64,000 nt of DNA, from positions 62,001-126,000 of the forward strand of contig CAJTXR010000003.1 in NCBI GenBank assembly GCA_910584005.1, written 5' to 3'. Positions 52,801 to 60,204 of the stretch are shown here, in pieces; the first letter of the stretch is position 1; each line of letters begins with the position of its first letter. This DNA comes from an uncultured Anaeroplasmataceae bacterium. Its GTDB lineage: Bacteria; Bacillota_I; Bacilli_A; Acholeplasmatales; Anaeroplasmataceae. A model generated the notes under the pieces. The model did no database searches and was not told the origin of the DNA. It was given only the letters and a program-made list of their open reading frames with translations. A program made the position numbers and the translations under genes.

Positions 52801-53774
52801 CTTATACATTCTCCATCATTTACCAGTTTGGTTGATTCTACCCCGTCAATTGAAAGTGTAATGGTATGTGTATGAACAGGTTCAAATTTACCATAGATGA
52901 TTGTATCTTTTATGATAGGTGTTGTAAAATCAAATAATTTTGTAAAAGTTTCATCTTGATACCAATTGATAAATTTGAAACCAAGTATGCTTGGATTATT
53001 TGGTTTTTCAACTTTAGAGTTATAATGAATGGATGCTGTAGTTAAAACATCTGTACCATTTATAAAGGATACGGTAAAGGTTTTAATTTCAAAGAAAGCA
53101 TACAATGTCATATCCTTTGTGATTTTTGTATTCGTATCAAAGGTGTGATACTCATTTTCTTTGGTGGACCATCCCTTAAAGTTATATCCTTCTTTTGTAG
53201 GGTTTTCTTTCGTTATCGTATTTCCATAGGAAACAGTTTCTTTAGAGGATAGTTGATCCACAATGAAAATGACTGTGAAAGATTGTTCCTCAAAAAAAGC
53301 ATAAAGAGTTAGGTCATTGGTAATTGGGGTATCAAAATTCCAAGCAGTATAAGTTGTGCTATTAGTTGACCATCCTTTAAAGGTGTATCCATCTTTTAAA
53401 GGAGTAGTGGGTTGTTCTGCTTTTGTATTATAAGGAATCTGGGTTTGCTTTTCATCCTCTCCATTAATGAAAGTGATAGTTAAGGTTTTTGTTTCCCATT
53501 TTAAATAAAAATCTTCATTTTTGGTTACTTTGTAGGGAAAAACAACCTCATTTACAAAGGCTTCATCATGATACCAACCGATTGGTTCAAAACCATCTAA
53601 GGAAGCATCAAAAAAAGAAGAAGAAATTGCTTCATTTTTTTGATACTCTTTTGTTATAGTATTGGTTTCATTATTTAAATGATATGTTATCACATAAGTT
53701 TTGGGTTTGCTGATACAGGCAACCAAAACAAATATTAAGAAAAAGATAGGAATAAAATAAAATATTTTTTTCAT
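49803..53774 (-). CDS. Surface pectate lyase (PL1) lipoprotein on an eight-repeat InlB stalk
   Basis: The 1323-residue protein has a lipobox (LVACISK). Eight consecutive InlB/Listeria-Bacteroides repeats (about residues 27-560) follow, each with a GYTFxGW-type core and ending in an aromatic AKF/AKY/AFF motif. The right-handed beta-helix lyase domain (about 650-1090) has NITIEGIGTDASI, YTEDAVGF, the calcium-site region HWDVCYEADKGDGDGSTDV and the catalytic RLPLVRQANIHIYNNYYYGS. A C-terminal LamG-like jelly-roll module is at about 1125-1323. It should cleave demethylated pectin, the product of the neighbouring esterase. Start chosen for AAGGAG upstream. Confidence 0.93.
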   Translation of the reverse strand: MKKIFYFIPIFFLIFVLVACISKPKTYVITYHLNNETNTITKEYQKNEAISSSFFDASLDGFEPIGWYHDEAFVNEVVFPYKVTKNEDFYLKWETKTLTITFINGEDEKQTQIPYNTKAEQPTTPLKDGYTFKGWSTNSTTYTAWNFDTPITNDLTLYAFFEEQSFTVIFIVDQLSSKETVSYGNTITKENPTKEGYNFKGWSTKENEYHTFDTNTKITKDMTLYAFFEIKTFTVSFINGTDVLTTASIHYNSKVEKPNNPSILGFKFINWYQDETFTKLFDFTTPIIKDTIIYGKFEPVHTHTITLSIDGVESTKLVNDGECIRLDTPVKTGYTFQNWNLNGSIFNLNTPITQDLHLIAVFKINTYKITFKNDSKTNVISAEYQTTIQEPVKPTKEGYTFDGWYNGLIKFDFRTPITKDIILIAKYTPNTYIVTFTNEDGSLIEEKEVQYKQTVTIQNPSKQGYTFVGWFRGSTPFDLATAITENITLVAKFEPVITYTVTFKNGTDIETVLVEQGKLVEEPTQPIKEGFSFLGWFENDIKFDFNTPIESDITLTAKFEESILNITSSAGYNEGLFIEFEKLNQVALADYSISYKSSLSTTYLPVDKELIREKGNHIRCDIVGLPKGTYDVQIAVEGKTVHQSFKVSEDDRSGYAHFGNTSGIGAYKNDGSLKSNAVVVYVSDQTKNTVTAKIGSKTYTGLANIIKACTSASYALDIRILGEIQTTQWNKKTHGTGNTSARQTNLENTFKYTTDSSGWDEGSSSNYSKLNEKEIISKGINSMSEDLAKGITQLNGLTNQVLRSKKASSSKTYEYDSYYNMLDVVSGQNITIEGIGTDASIFQWGFTFKKSDSIEVKNLRFYNYTEDAVGFEGSSSDITHGNYWIHNCTFDLGVNHWDVCYEADKGDGDGSTDVKYCHNVTISYTQYNSTHKTNLIGSGDSALQYNITLHHNYYNKAGSRLPLVRQANIHIYNNYYYGSTGYSHSIRANCYAFVENNYYDGGKNPYELVSGGVIKSYNNIYNNVSTSGNYKKGNTVTSRTQTVSSTCKPDGKTDYSNFDTNAKLFYYNQEGYSDVQILLDTNTIPDFCKTYAGVLKANAKGLPESSTGGSQTPDPILPPTEEDVSWENVVTLDFSSSISIPQIEYSLTAPTTKGFSYSFNSTSTDTGSTTTNYMKVENGMLKVIDTSKVSTFGYYIFDQVYQSGKVRISLDFIPQKSSGSWTMIHFLDGDTDLGIRTNSDKVLGYTTDGSTITPIATKAMEANKTYSIILIIDYDTGTASIEINGEKIALSYTNAIKGIMFQTANADTARSFSIDNIKIDIAN

Positions 53775-53786
53775 AAATATCTCCTT

Positions 53787-53835
53787 TATAAAGCGTTTTC
53801 TATCTTATTATAATGACTTTAAAATTAAAAGTAAA
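53787..53835 (-). promoter_or_regulatory. Pectate lyase promoter with operator-like site at the start of transcription
   Basis: On the minus strand TTTACT (plus 53830-53835), 17 bp, TATAAT (plus 53807-53812). Plus 53787-53801 reads TATAAAGCGTTTTCT, identical at 12 of 15 positions to the pectinesterase operator and placed at the predicted start of transcription. Confidence 0.6.
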
Positions 53836-53931
53836 TAATAAATTACTTTAAATTTTTAAATGCGATAAAAATTAAAAACTTTTCAATTCCATTAATTTGC
53901 TATATAATGGAATAAAATAAAGGAGGATTCT

Positions 53932-54894
53932 ATGAGAAAATTATCAATTTGTTTATTCTTATGTTCTTTTATATTTTTATCCTCCTGTACAGAACAAATT
54001 CAGAAGGATGAATATACGTTTTATGCAATGGATACTATGATTTCGATTGCTTTATATAATGAAAAAGAAAGCAAAAGTATTGCTAAAGAGGTAGAGAATA
54101 TTTATTTAAAATATGATACACTTGCAAACGATTATAAGAATACAAATTCATCAAGCATTTATACTTTGAACCAGAATCGAGAAATTACAATTAACGAAGA
54201 GTTAAAAGAACTTTTACTTTATAGCTTAGAAGTATATGAGGAAACCCATCATTACTTTAATCCTTTTATTGGCCGGCTATCTCATTTGTGGAAAGATGCT
54301 TTAAATCAAAACAAACTTGTAGATGATAAGATCATCCAAAAAGAAATTAACATTATGAATCAAACTGCTTTAGAAATTAAAGATGATAAGGCTCGCCTAC
54401 TTGGTGAGGGGAATATAGATTTAGGAGGAATTGCTAAAGGGTTTGCTACAAGCAAGGCTGTAGAGTTTTTAGCAAGTGTTCCTTGTGAAAAGTATTTATT
54501 AAATGCTGGAAATTCAACGATTGCTTTAGGAAATAAAATGGAAAAGCCATTTAAGGTGGGAATATCTAAAGCACTTGACTCTGGATATTTAAAAATTTTA
54601 AATCTTAAGGATTGTATTATTTCGACCTCTTCTATTAAAGAACAGCATACTATAATTGATGGCAAATATTACTCACATCTTCTAAATCCAATGACTGGAT
54701 ATCCTGCAGATTATTATGATTCAATTAGTATTATTGGACAAGATGCTAGGGCATTAGATGCTTATTCTACGGCTTGTTTTGCTATGGAACTGGATGAGGT
54801 AAAGCAATTTTTAGATCATTATGGTGTTGAGTATATTTTATCTAAGGGAAATCAAATTCTTTATTATTCTAAAGGAGTGGATTCCTATGCATAA
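53932..54894 (+). CDS. apbE: FAD:protein FMN transferase (ApbE) lipoprotein
   Basis: The 320-residue protein has a lipobox (FLSSCTEQ) and the ApbE fold. Motifs: YAMDTMISIALY near the N-terminus, NIDLGGIAKGFATSKAVEFL, LNAGNSTIALG and HLLNPMTGYP, followed by ALDAYSTACFAM. ApbE transfers FMN from FAD to threonine residues of secreted flavoproteins and electron-transfer subunits. Followed by an overlapping NusG_II gene. No FMN-accepting protein was seen in the window. AAAGGAGG precedes the ATG and a TATAAT lies upstream. Confidence 0.94.
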   Translation: MRKLSICLFLCSFIFLSSCTEQIQKDEYTFYAMDTMISIALYNEKESKSIAKEVENIYLKYDTLANDYKNTNSSSIYTLNQNREITINEELKELLLYSLEVYEETHHYFNPFIGRLSHLWKDALNQNKLVDDKIIQKEINIMNQTALEIKDDKARLLGEGNIDLGGIAKGFATSKAVEFLASVPCEKYLLNAGNSTIALGNKMEKPFKVGISKALDSGYLKILNLKDCIISTSSIKEQHTIIDGKYYSHLLNPMTGYPADYYDSISIIGQDARALDAYSTACFAMELDEVKQFLDHYGVEYILSKGNQILYYSKGVDSYA

Positions 54895-55237
54895 AAAAAG
54901 AAATGATATCATTTTAATTAGTTGTATTGCCTTATTCATTCTTATAGGATTTATTTTTTTAATTTTTCATATGCAAAAAAAAGAACCTATGTTTGTTAAA
55001 ATATATCATGAGAATGAATTAGTAGAAACGATTGAATTAAAGAAGGATTATAAATGTATTATTAATGAAGTAGAAATTGTAATTGATAATGACAAGGTCT
55101 ATGTTAAGAATTCTTCTTGCCAAGACCATGTTTGTATGAATCAGGGAAAAATTTATTTACCAGGACAAACAATAACCTGTCTTCCCCAAAAGGTTGTTAT
55201 ACGAATTGAAGGGAAGGGAGTAGATGTTGGAATATGA
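54887..55237 (+). CDS. NusG domain II-containing membrane protein
   Basis: ATG at 54887 overlaps the apbE stop by eight bases and has AAGGAG upstream. The 116-residue product has one N-terminal membrane helix (about 9-29). A small extracellular NusG_II-type domain follows, with VYVKNSSCQDHVCMNQGKI and the closing LPQKVVIRIEG. The two cysteines and histidine are characteristic of this group, which is commonly encoded beside Gx transporters and ApbE. The function is unknown, probably linked to flavin or redox proteins at the surface. Confidence 0.88.
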   Translation: MHKKRNDIILISCIALFILIGFIFLIFHMQKKEPMFVKIYHENELVETIELKKDYKCIINEVEIVIDNDKVYVKNSSCQDHVCMNQGKIYLPGQTITCLPQKVVIRIEGKGVDVGI

Positions 55238-55752
55238 GTGTAAAACGGTTGTGTATTATTTCCATGATGCTTGCGATTGCAATTGTCTTAAATATAATTG
55301 AATCCTTTATTCCAATGATCGTTCCAGGAGTGAAATTAGGATTAGCGAATATTATTATTTTAATCATGCTTTATGAATTTCGCTCTATAGAGGCATTTCT
55401 TGTTGATGTTTTAAGAATTCTTTTAGCTGGACTACTACGAGGATCATTTTTAACGCCTACATTTTTGATGTCCCTTAGTGGAGGAATGATATCCTTTGGC
55501 ATTATGTTCATCTTTTCTAAGATAAAAGTTTTTTCTGTTATAGGAGTTTCTGTTTTGGGGGCAATAAGCCATGCAGCAGGACAAATCTTTGCAGCAATTC
55601 TTATTTTGTCTACAAAAGCAGTTCTATATTATCTTCCCTTTATTGGTCTTTTATCCCTGCTTACAGGAATATTTAGTGGTATTTTAACACGGATTTATTT
55701 AAAAAGAAGCATTACCGCTCATTTTTTAAATGATTCTCGAATAAATTCATAA
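55234..55752 (+). CDS. Gx transporter family membrane protein (PF07456, 'heptaprenyl diphosphate synthase component I')
   Basis: The 172-residue protein has five or six helices and the family pattern VPGVKLGLANIIILIMLYEF, LRGSFLTPTFLMSLSGG and ISHAAGQIFAA. Database names call it heptaprenyl diphosphate synthase component I, but the membrane topology and ECF-like helices suggest a transporter. Four-base overlap with the NusG_II gene. The three-gene set is typical of flavin-dependent electron-transfer loci. Confidence 0.85.
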   Translation: MSVKRLCIISMMLAIAIVLNIIESFIPMIVPGVKLGLANIIILIMLYEFRSIEAFLVDVLRILLAGLLRGSFLTPTFLMSLSGGMISFGIMFIFSKIKVFSVIGVSVLGAISHAAGQIFAAILILSTKAVLYYLPFIGLLSLLTGIFSGILTRIYLKRSITAHFLNDSRINS

Positions 55753-55787
55753 ATAAATACATAAAATATATTGTATTCTATTTTTAC

Positions 55788-55815
55788 TTGACATATTCAA
55801 ATACTATGTTAAAAT
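55788..55815 (+). promoter_or_regulatory. glnA promoter
   Basis: TTGACA (55788-55793), 16-bp spacer, TAAAAT (55810-55815). It predicts a start near 55822, exactly at the first leader hairpin. Confidence 0.8.
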
Positions 55816-55821
55816 AAAAGT

Positions 55822-55908
55822 TGAGCAATGGGGCTCAGGATATAATAAATAAAAAAGATCTAGCAAAGTCGCTTTAAAACTATAGTTTTAGTGACTTTTT
55901 ATTTTTCT
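55822..55908 (+). promoter_or_regulatory. glnA leader with two hexaloop hairpins and a terminator, probable ANTAR-type antitermination element
   Basis: Hairpin P1 TGAGC-AATGGG-GCTCA (55822-55837) has a six-base loop with A at position 1 and G at position 4. The P2 candidate AGC-AAAGTC-GCT (55862-55873) again has a hexaloop with A1 and G4. P2 overlaps the 5' arm of a terminator (55865-55898: AAAGTCGCT pairs with AGTGACTTT, inner AAAAC/GTTTT) that is followed by TTTTTATTTTT. This matches the published design in which a phosphorylated ANTAR protein stabilises P2 and prevents termination. The P2 stem is short, so the call rests on the overall pattern. No ANTAR gene is in the window. Confidence 0.72.
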
Positions 55909-55930
55909 AGATAAAAAACAGGAGAGAACA

Positions 55931-57280
55931 ATGAGTTATACGAAAGAAGAAATTAGAAAAATTTGTAGAGAAGAAAATATTCGCTACATTCGGATGCAAT
56001 TTACAGATATTATGGGAATGTTAAAAAATGTTGAAATCCCGATTACACGCTTAGAAGATGCGTTAGATAATGCAGTTATGTTTGATGGTTCTTCCATTGA
56101 GGGATTTGTGAGAATTTATGAAGCGGATATGTTTTTACATCCCGATTTAGATACATTTTTAGTCTTAAATTGGGAGGATAATTCCTATGGAAAGGTTGCT
56201 CGTTTTATTTGTGATGTTTACCGTCCTGGAAAAGACGGGGTTCATATTCCTTTTGAAGGAGATCCGAGAGGAGTATTAAAAAGAAATATTGAAAAAATGA
56301 GATCTATGGGATATAAGTCCTTTAATGTGGGGGTTGAACCAGAATTCTTTTTATTTAAATTAGATGAAAAAGGAAATCCCACATTAGAGTTTAACGATCA
56401 TGGAGGGTATTTTGATATTTCGCCAATTGATTCAGCCGAAGATTGTAGAAGGGATATTGTTTTAGCTTTACAAAATATCGGATTTACAATTGAAGCTGCC
56501 CATCATGAAGTTTCTAATGGTCAACACGAAATCAATTTTAAATTTGATTCAGCAATTGAGGCCTGTGATAATGTACAAACGTTTAAATTAGTAGTGAAAA
56601 ATATTGCAAGACGTCATGGGTTACATGCTACTTTTATGCCAAAGCCGATTGAAGGAATTAACGGAAGTGGTATGCATGTGAATTGTAGTTTATTAACTAA
56701 AGAAGGTAAAAATGCCTTTTATGATGAAACCAAAGATAATGGATTATCCGTTACAGCATTAAAATGGATTTCAGGAATCCTATCTCATGCAAAAGGGTTT
56801 TGTTTAATTACGAATCCAATTGTTAATTCATATAAAAGAATTGTTCCTGGATATGAAGCTCCTTGTTATATTTCATGGTCAGATTCTAATCGTTCTACGA
56901 TGATTCGTATTCCTGCAGCTAGAGGAATGAAAACAAGAACAGAAGTTCGGAGTGTTGATGTGGCGGCAAATCCATATTTAGCCATTGCAGCAATTTTGGC
57001 TGCAGGCTTAGATGGAATTGAAGGGAATTGTAAAAATGTAGATCCAATTTATGATAACTTGTTTAAATGTACAAATGAAGAAAGAGAAGCAATGGGGGTT
57101 CATTCTTTGCCAGCAAATTTGGATGAAGCAATGAATGAATTTAAAAAAGATGCATTAATTTGTAAAGCAATGGGAGAACATGTTACAACAAAAATGATTG
57201 AGGCAAAAACATTAGAATGGGATAGCTATCGGAAGCATGTTACACAATGGGAGATAAAGCGGTATATTAATCGGTACTAA
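55931..57280 (+). CDS. glnA: Glutamine synthetase type I
   Basis: The 449-residue enzyme makes glutamine from glutamate, ammonia and ATP. Motifs: FDGSSIEGF, AAHHEVSNGQHEINFKF, GSGMHVNCSL, IVNSYKRIVPGYEAP, the glutamate/ATP-site segment STMIRIPAARG and SVDVAANPYLAIAAILAAG. Length and lack of the 25-residue insertion place it in the GSI-alpha group of Bacillota, which is not adenylylated. Control appears to act through the leader directly upstream. GGAGAG precedes the ATG. Confidence 0.98.
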   Translation: MSYTKEEIRKICREENIRYIRMQFTDIMGMLKNVEIPITRLEDALDNAVMFDGSSIEGFVRIYEADMFLHPDLDTFLVLNWEDNSYGKVARFICDVYRPGKDGVHIPFEGDPRGVLKRNIEKMRSMGYKSFNVGVEPEFFLFKLDEKGNPTLEFNDHGGYFDISPIDSAEDCRRDIVLALQNIGFTIEAAHHEVSNGQHEINFKFDSAIEACDNVQTFKLVVKNIARRHGLHATFMPKPIEGINGSGMHVNCSLLTKEGKNAFYDETKDNGLSVTALKWISGILSHAKGFCLITNPIVNSYKRIVPGYEAPCYISWSDSNRSTMIRIPAARGMKTRTEVRSVDVAANPYLAIAAILAAGLDGIEGNCKNVDPIYDNLFKCTNEEREAMGVHSLPANLDEAMNEFKKDALICKAMGEHVTTKMIEAKTLEWDSYRKHVTQWEIKRYINRY

Positions 57281-57289
57281 TAAAAAAAG

Positions 57290-57316
57290 TTTGTGAGTTT
57301 CTCACAAATTTTTTTT
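57290..57316 (+). terminator. Terminator of glnA
   Basis: TTTGTGAG / CTCACAAA stem, TTT loop, then TTTTTTTT. Confidence 0.9.
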
Positions 57317-57540
57317 ATGTTTCTTCTTTTTTTCGACATCGAATGACAAAGAAAAGAAAGATTATATGGTTAAATATTATAAAAGAAAATGCAATATATA
57401 AAAACACTTCAAGAATAAATTAAAATAAGATTTATAATTGAAGAATACTTTTTTATATTTTTTGAAATAAAATTGAGGAAAACTTGTTATATATAGTGAA
57501 AGATATATTTTTCAAACCAAAAAGAACGTGGGGATTATAT

Positions 57541-58062
57541 ATGAATGAAAGAAGACTATATCAAAAAATACAGTCTAGTAGTGAAGAACAAACTCATCAG
57601 TTGTTTAATGATATTTATGTTACATACGGTAAACTTGTTTTTTTTGTCATATCTAGATATGTTCATCAGGTTCAAGACATCGAAGATTTAACGAATGACG
57701 TATTTTTGAGTTTCTTCAATCAAATTCAGCAAATCAATTTAAATGGAAATATTAAATCTTATCTAACAACATCTGCCAAAAATACAGCTTTAAACTTTAT
57801 AAAAAAGCAAAATTGTCAAGCAGAAATTTCAGAAAGTATATTCCTAGTTTCAAACATAAGTAGGAATGCTTCTTATTATCTTCTCTTAAAAGAAATGGAA
57901 GAATGTTTGGCTAAAGAAGAAATAGAAATCATCCTTAAGTACGCTGTTGAAGGAATGAAGTTTAAATTTATAGCTGAAGAATTGAAAAAGCCAATAAATA
58001 GTATCATAACGACATATCATCGAGCAATTAAAAAATTCAAAAAATATAAAGGAGAAAGATAA
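57541..58062 (+). CDS. ECF-type RNA polymerase sigma factor
   Basis: ATG at 57541 follows GTGGGGAT; an upstream in-frame TTG has no ribosome site. The 173-residue protein has sigma region 2 (LFNDIYVTYGKLVFFVISRY, then DIEDLTNDVFLSFFNQI) and region 4 (EEIEIILKYAVEGMKFKFIA ... NSIITTYHRAIKKFKKY). The next gene, one base away, encodes a membrane protein with anti-sigma-like layout. Promoters controlled by it are unknown; no obvious ECF promoter motif was found upstream. Confidence 0.88.
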   Translation: MNERRLYQKIQSSSEEQTHQLFNDIYVTYGKLVFFVISRYVHQVQDIEDLTNDVFLSFFNQIQQINLNGNIKSYLTTSAKNTALNFIKKQNCQAEISESIFLVSNISRNASYYLLLKEMEECLAKEEIEIILKYAVEGMKFKFIAEELKKPINSIITTYHRAIKKFKKYKGER

Positions 58063-58063
58063 A

Positions 58064-59344
58064 ATGTCTAAGAACTATATAGAAAAGGTTATTGATGAAA
58101 AAGTTCCGTTTGAACCCGATTATTCCAAAATAAAAGATCAAGTGAATATCAAGGCAAAAAATAAAAACAAAAAAAGATGGGTATGGCCTAGTCTAAGTAT
58201 TGGTGTTATATCTATAGCATTGATTGTTACAATTATAATTATTTCTTTAAATGTAAAAAAGAATCCTAATCCAACTTTTAATTATGATGGAGTACACTTT
58301 AATAATTACACCACCAATGGAAGTGGTAATGGGGAGCCTTCTCCTCCACCACCAATGGTTGCCTACTCTATAGATATTGAAGAAGATCATTATGAGTATA
58401 ATGAGGAATTCATTATAAATTATACTATCAAAGGTATTGGTGGAAATGAGGTGGTTGATAGAAATGATTTAAATATTAAAATTGATTCTGATAAGTTTGA
58501 GTTCCTATCCCCAACAGAATATCATTTTGATTTAGAAACAGATGTTAGTATCTATGGAAATGTTCTTTCCTTTGGAGAAGAATATGAGGATTCAATATAT
58601 CCTATTGAAATGGAATTAAAGGTAAAAGCCAAAGAACAAAGTGAAGCTATTGATAGCATATTATTTTCATTAGAATTTCCATTAAATAATAATTTTAAAG
58701 AAGTATTAAAAAATGGTTATGATAAAGGAGAATTTTATAAATATATGCTAGATGAATTCACAAAAGATTTTGAATGGATTCATAGTTTATATTATGTAAA
58801 CGATGAACTTGGTACATTGTTGGTAGATGAGAGTAAAAAGTTTGTATATTCTAGTAAGGACAAAAAAGAAGTAATTGTTCAACCTAGAACAGAGATTATG
58901 TATCGAAGTTTAAATCGTCTTTATGAGAGTAATTTAATCTCTAAAAATGATTATATGAAGAGAATAATAGGGTATTATACGAATTATATGACATATTTAG
59001 GTTGGAAAGGAACTTACATAAAGGATAAGCGTATTGTTTCATATCAATATTATTCTAGAAATTTTAGAGTTTATTTTGATTTGAATGATGAATATGATTA
59101 TCTTTTTGAACTATATCAAAAAAATCAAGAAAGTCGGATTCAAGCAACAAAGGAGTTGGTGAAAATTCTTTATGAAGAAGGCAAAATCACTTTAGGGGAA
59201 TATAATAATGAAATTTTGATTATTGACAAAGAAGGTGTACTTCGTGATGGAAGCTGGCAAGGATACTTTAGTGAATTTAATTCTGTACTAGTACCTTTTG
59301 AAGATTATAAAGAGTATTATTTTGATTTGTATATAGAAATATAG
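58064..59344 (+). CDS. Putative membrane anti-sigma factor with large extracellular domain
   Basis: The 426-residue protein has a short charged cytoplasmic N-terminus (about 1-45), one membrane helix (about 47-68) and a proline-rich linker (GEPSPPPPMVA). An Ig-like extracellular segment follows (YSIDIEEDHYEYNEEFIINY), then a tyrosine-rich C-terminal region. There is no zinc-binding HxxxCxxC motif, so it is not a classic ZAS anti-sigma factor; the assignment rests on topology and coupling to the sigma gene. The extracellular part may sense an envelope signal. Confidence 0.6.
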   Translation: MSKNYIEKVIDEKVPFEPDYSKIKDQVNIKAKNKNKKRWVWPSLSIGVISIALIVTIIIISLNVKKNPNPTFNYDGVHFNNYTTNGSGNGEPSPPPPMVAYSIDIEEDHYEYNEEFIINYTIKGIGGNEVVDRNDLNIKIDSDKFEFLSPTEYHFDLETDVSIYGNVLSFGEEYEDSIYPIEMELKVKAKEQSEAIDSILFSLEFPLNNNFKEVLKNGYDKGEFYKYMLDEFTKDFEWIHSLYYVNDELGTLLVDESKKFVYSSKDKKEVIVQPRTEIMYRSLNRLYESNLISKNDYMKRIIGYYTNYMTYLGWKGTYIKDKRIVSYQYYSRNFRVYFDLNDEYDYLFELYQKNQESRIQATKELVKILYEEGKITLGEYNNEILIIDKEGVLRDGSWQGYFSEFNSVLVPFEDYKEYYFDLYIEI

Positions 59345-59439
59345 GAGTAGTTGGGAGTGTGAAATAAGATGTATCATTAGATTTTTACGACTTATAGAAT
59401 ATAATGTTATTTAAGATAAGAAAGGGAGTAGATTAAACA

Positions 59440-60063
59440 ATGGAAAAGAATAATAAATTAAAAAAAAGATTATGGATATGGATTCCAGTTTCTCTTGTAA
59501 CCATTATCGTTCTTACTATAATTTCTATAGTTATAGTATCCTATTATTATACGAATCATAAGTGGAAACCACTTAGACAACTAAGAAATTATTATGATAC
59601 ATATGAATTAATGATGGAAGATGAAAGATATTTTCAAGAAAAGTATCCAGAGCTTGAACAGTTCATATTTGATATAAATATAGAGGGAACAAAAAAATAT
59701 GAATATATCATTGAGGGAATTGATTATTGTAAAACGTTACATTCTAAAGAATATTGTCCTCATTTGCGAAATAGAATGATTTATATATGCGGTATGCTTG
59801 AAGAGATATATGAAGAAAAAGAAGGTCAATATCAAGTTAAATATAAATACAAGACAGACAGCTTATATGAGGATTTGGAATGGATAAAAACTAGAAGTGA
59901 GGGAAAATATAACTCCACCACAGATGGGTGGGATATAGAAGAATTTACTTTAAAAGATAAAGAAGGAAACAAGATTATTGCAGTTGAAGTTAGCTATGTG
60001 AGTAAAGAAAGAAAACAAATGATATTAGATTATTTGGTAGAACAGATTAACCAAATAAAATAA
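59440..60063 (+). CDS. Membrane-anchored protein of unknown function
   Basis: The 207-residue protein has a lysine-rich start, one membrane helix (about 12-37) and a charged extracellular region rich in tyrosine and glutamate. Cysteines near residues 107 and 114 could form a disulphide. No family recognised. GGGAG upstream. Position after the sigma and anti-sigma genes suggests it is part of, or a target of, the same regulon. Confidence 0.65.
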   Translation: MEKNNKLKKRLWIWIPVSLVTIIVLTIISIVIVSYYYTNHKWKPLRQLRNYYDTYELMMEDERYFQEKYPELEQFIFDINIEGTKKYEYIIEGIDYCKTLHSKEYCPHLRNRMIYICGMLEEIYEEKEGQYQVKYKYKTDSLYEDLEWIKTRSEGKYNSTTDGWDIEEFTLKDKEGNKIIAVEVSYVSKERKQMILDYLVEQINQIK

Positions 60064-60091
60064 AGTTCAATAATTAATAGTAGAAGATAAT

Positions 60092-60138
60092 AAAACCCCT
60101 AAAGTTTAATTAGAGTATAGAAAACTTTAGGGGTTTTT
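60092..60138 (+). terminator. Terminator of the sigma-factor operon
   Basis: AAAACCCCTAAAGTTT / AAACTTTAGGGGTTTT 16-bp stem followed by a T-rich end. Confidence 0.9.
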
Positions 60139-60204
60139 ATAAATTTAAGAATTTCTTAAAGTTTTTTATTTTTATTAATGATATAATTGCTGTGGAGGTG
60201 TACT

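Noticed and set aside
55822..55930. glnA leader considered as preQ1, fluoride, guanidine or glutamine riboswitch.
   Set aside because: None of the conserved cores of these classes is present; the paired A1/G4 hexaloops and overlapping terminator fit ANTAR control better.
57090..57115. GAAGCAATGGGGGTTC inside glnA resembling a second ANTAR hexaloop hairpin.
   Set aside because: The stem has a G-G mismatch next to the loop, the site lies in conserved coding sequence and no terminator follows.
57318..57405. Minus-strand frame of about 30 hydrophobic residues ending in a basic RCRKKEET tail, opposite the glnA-sigma intergenic gap.
   Set aside because: No start codon with a ribosome site, low-complexity AT-rich DNA; could be chance or a gene remnant.
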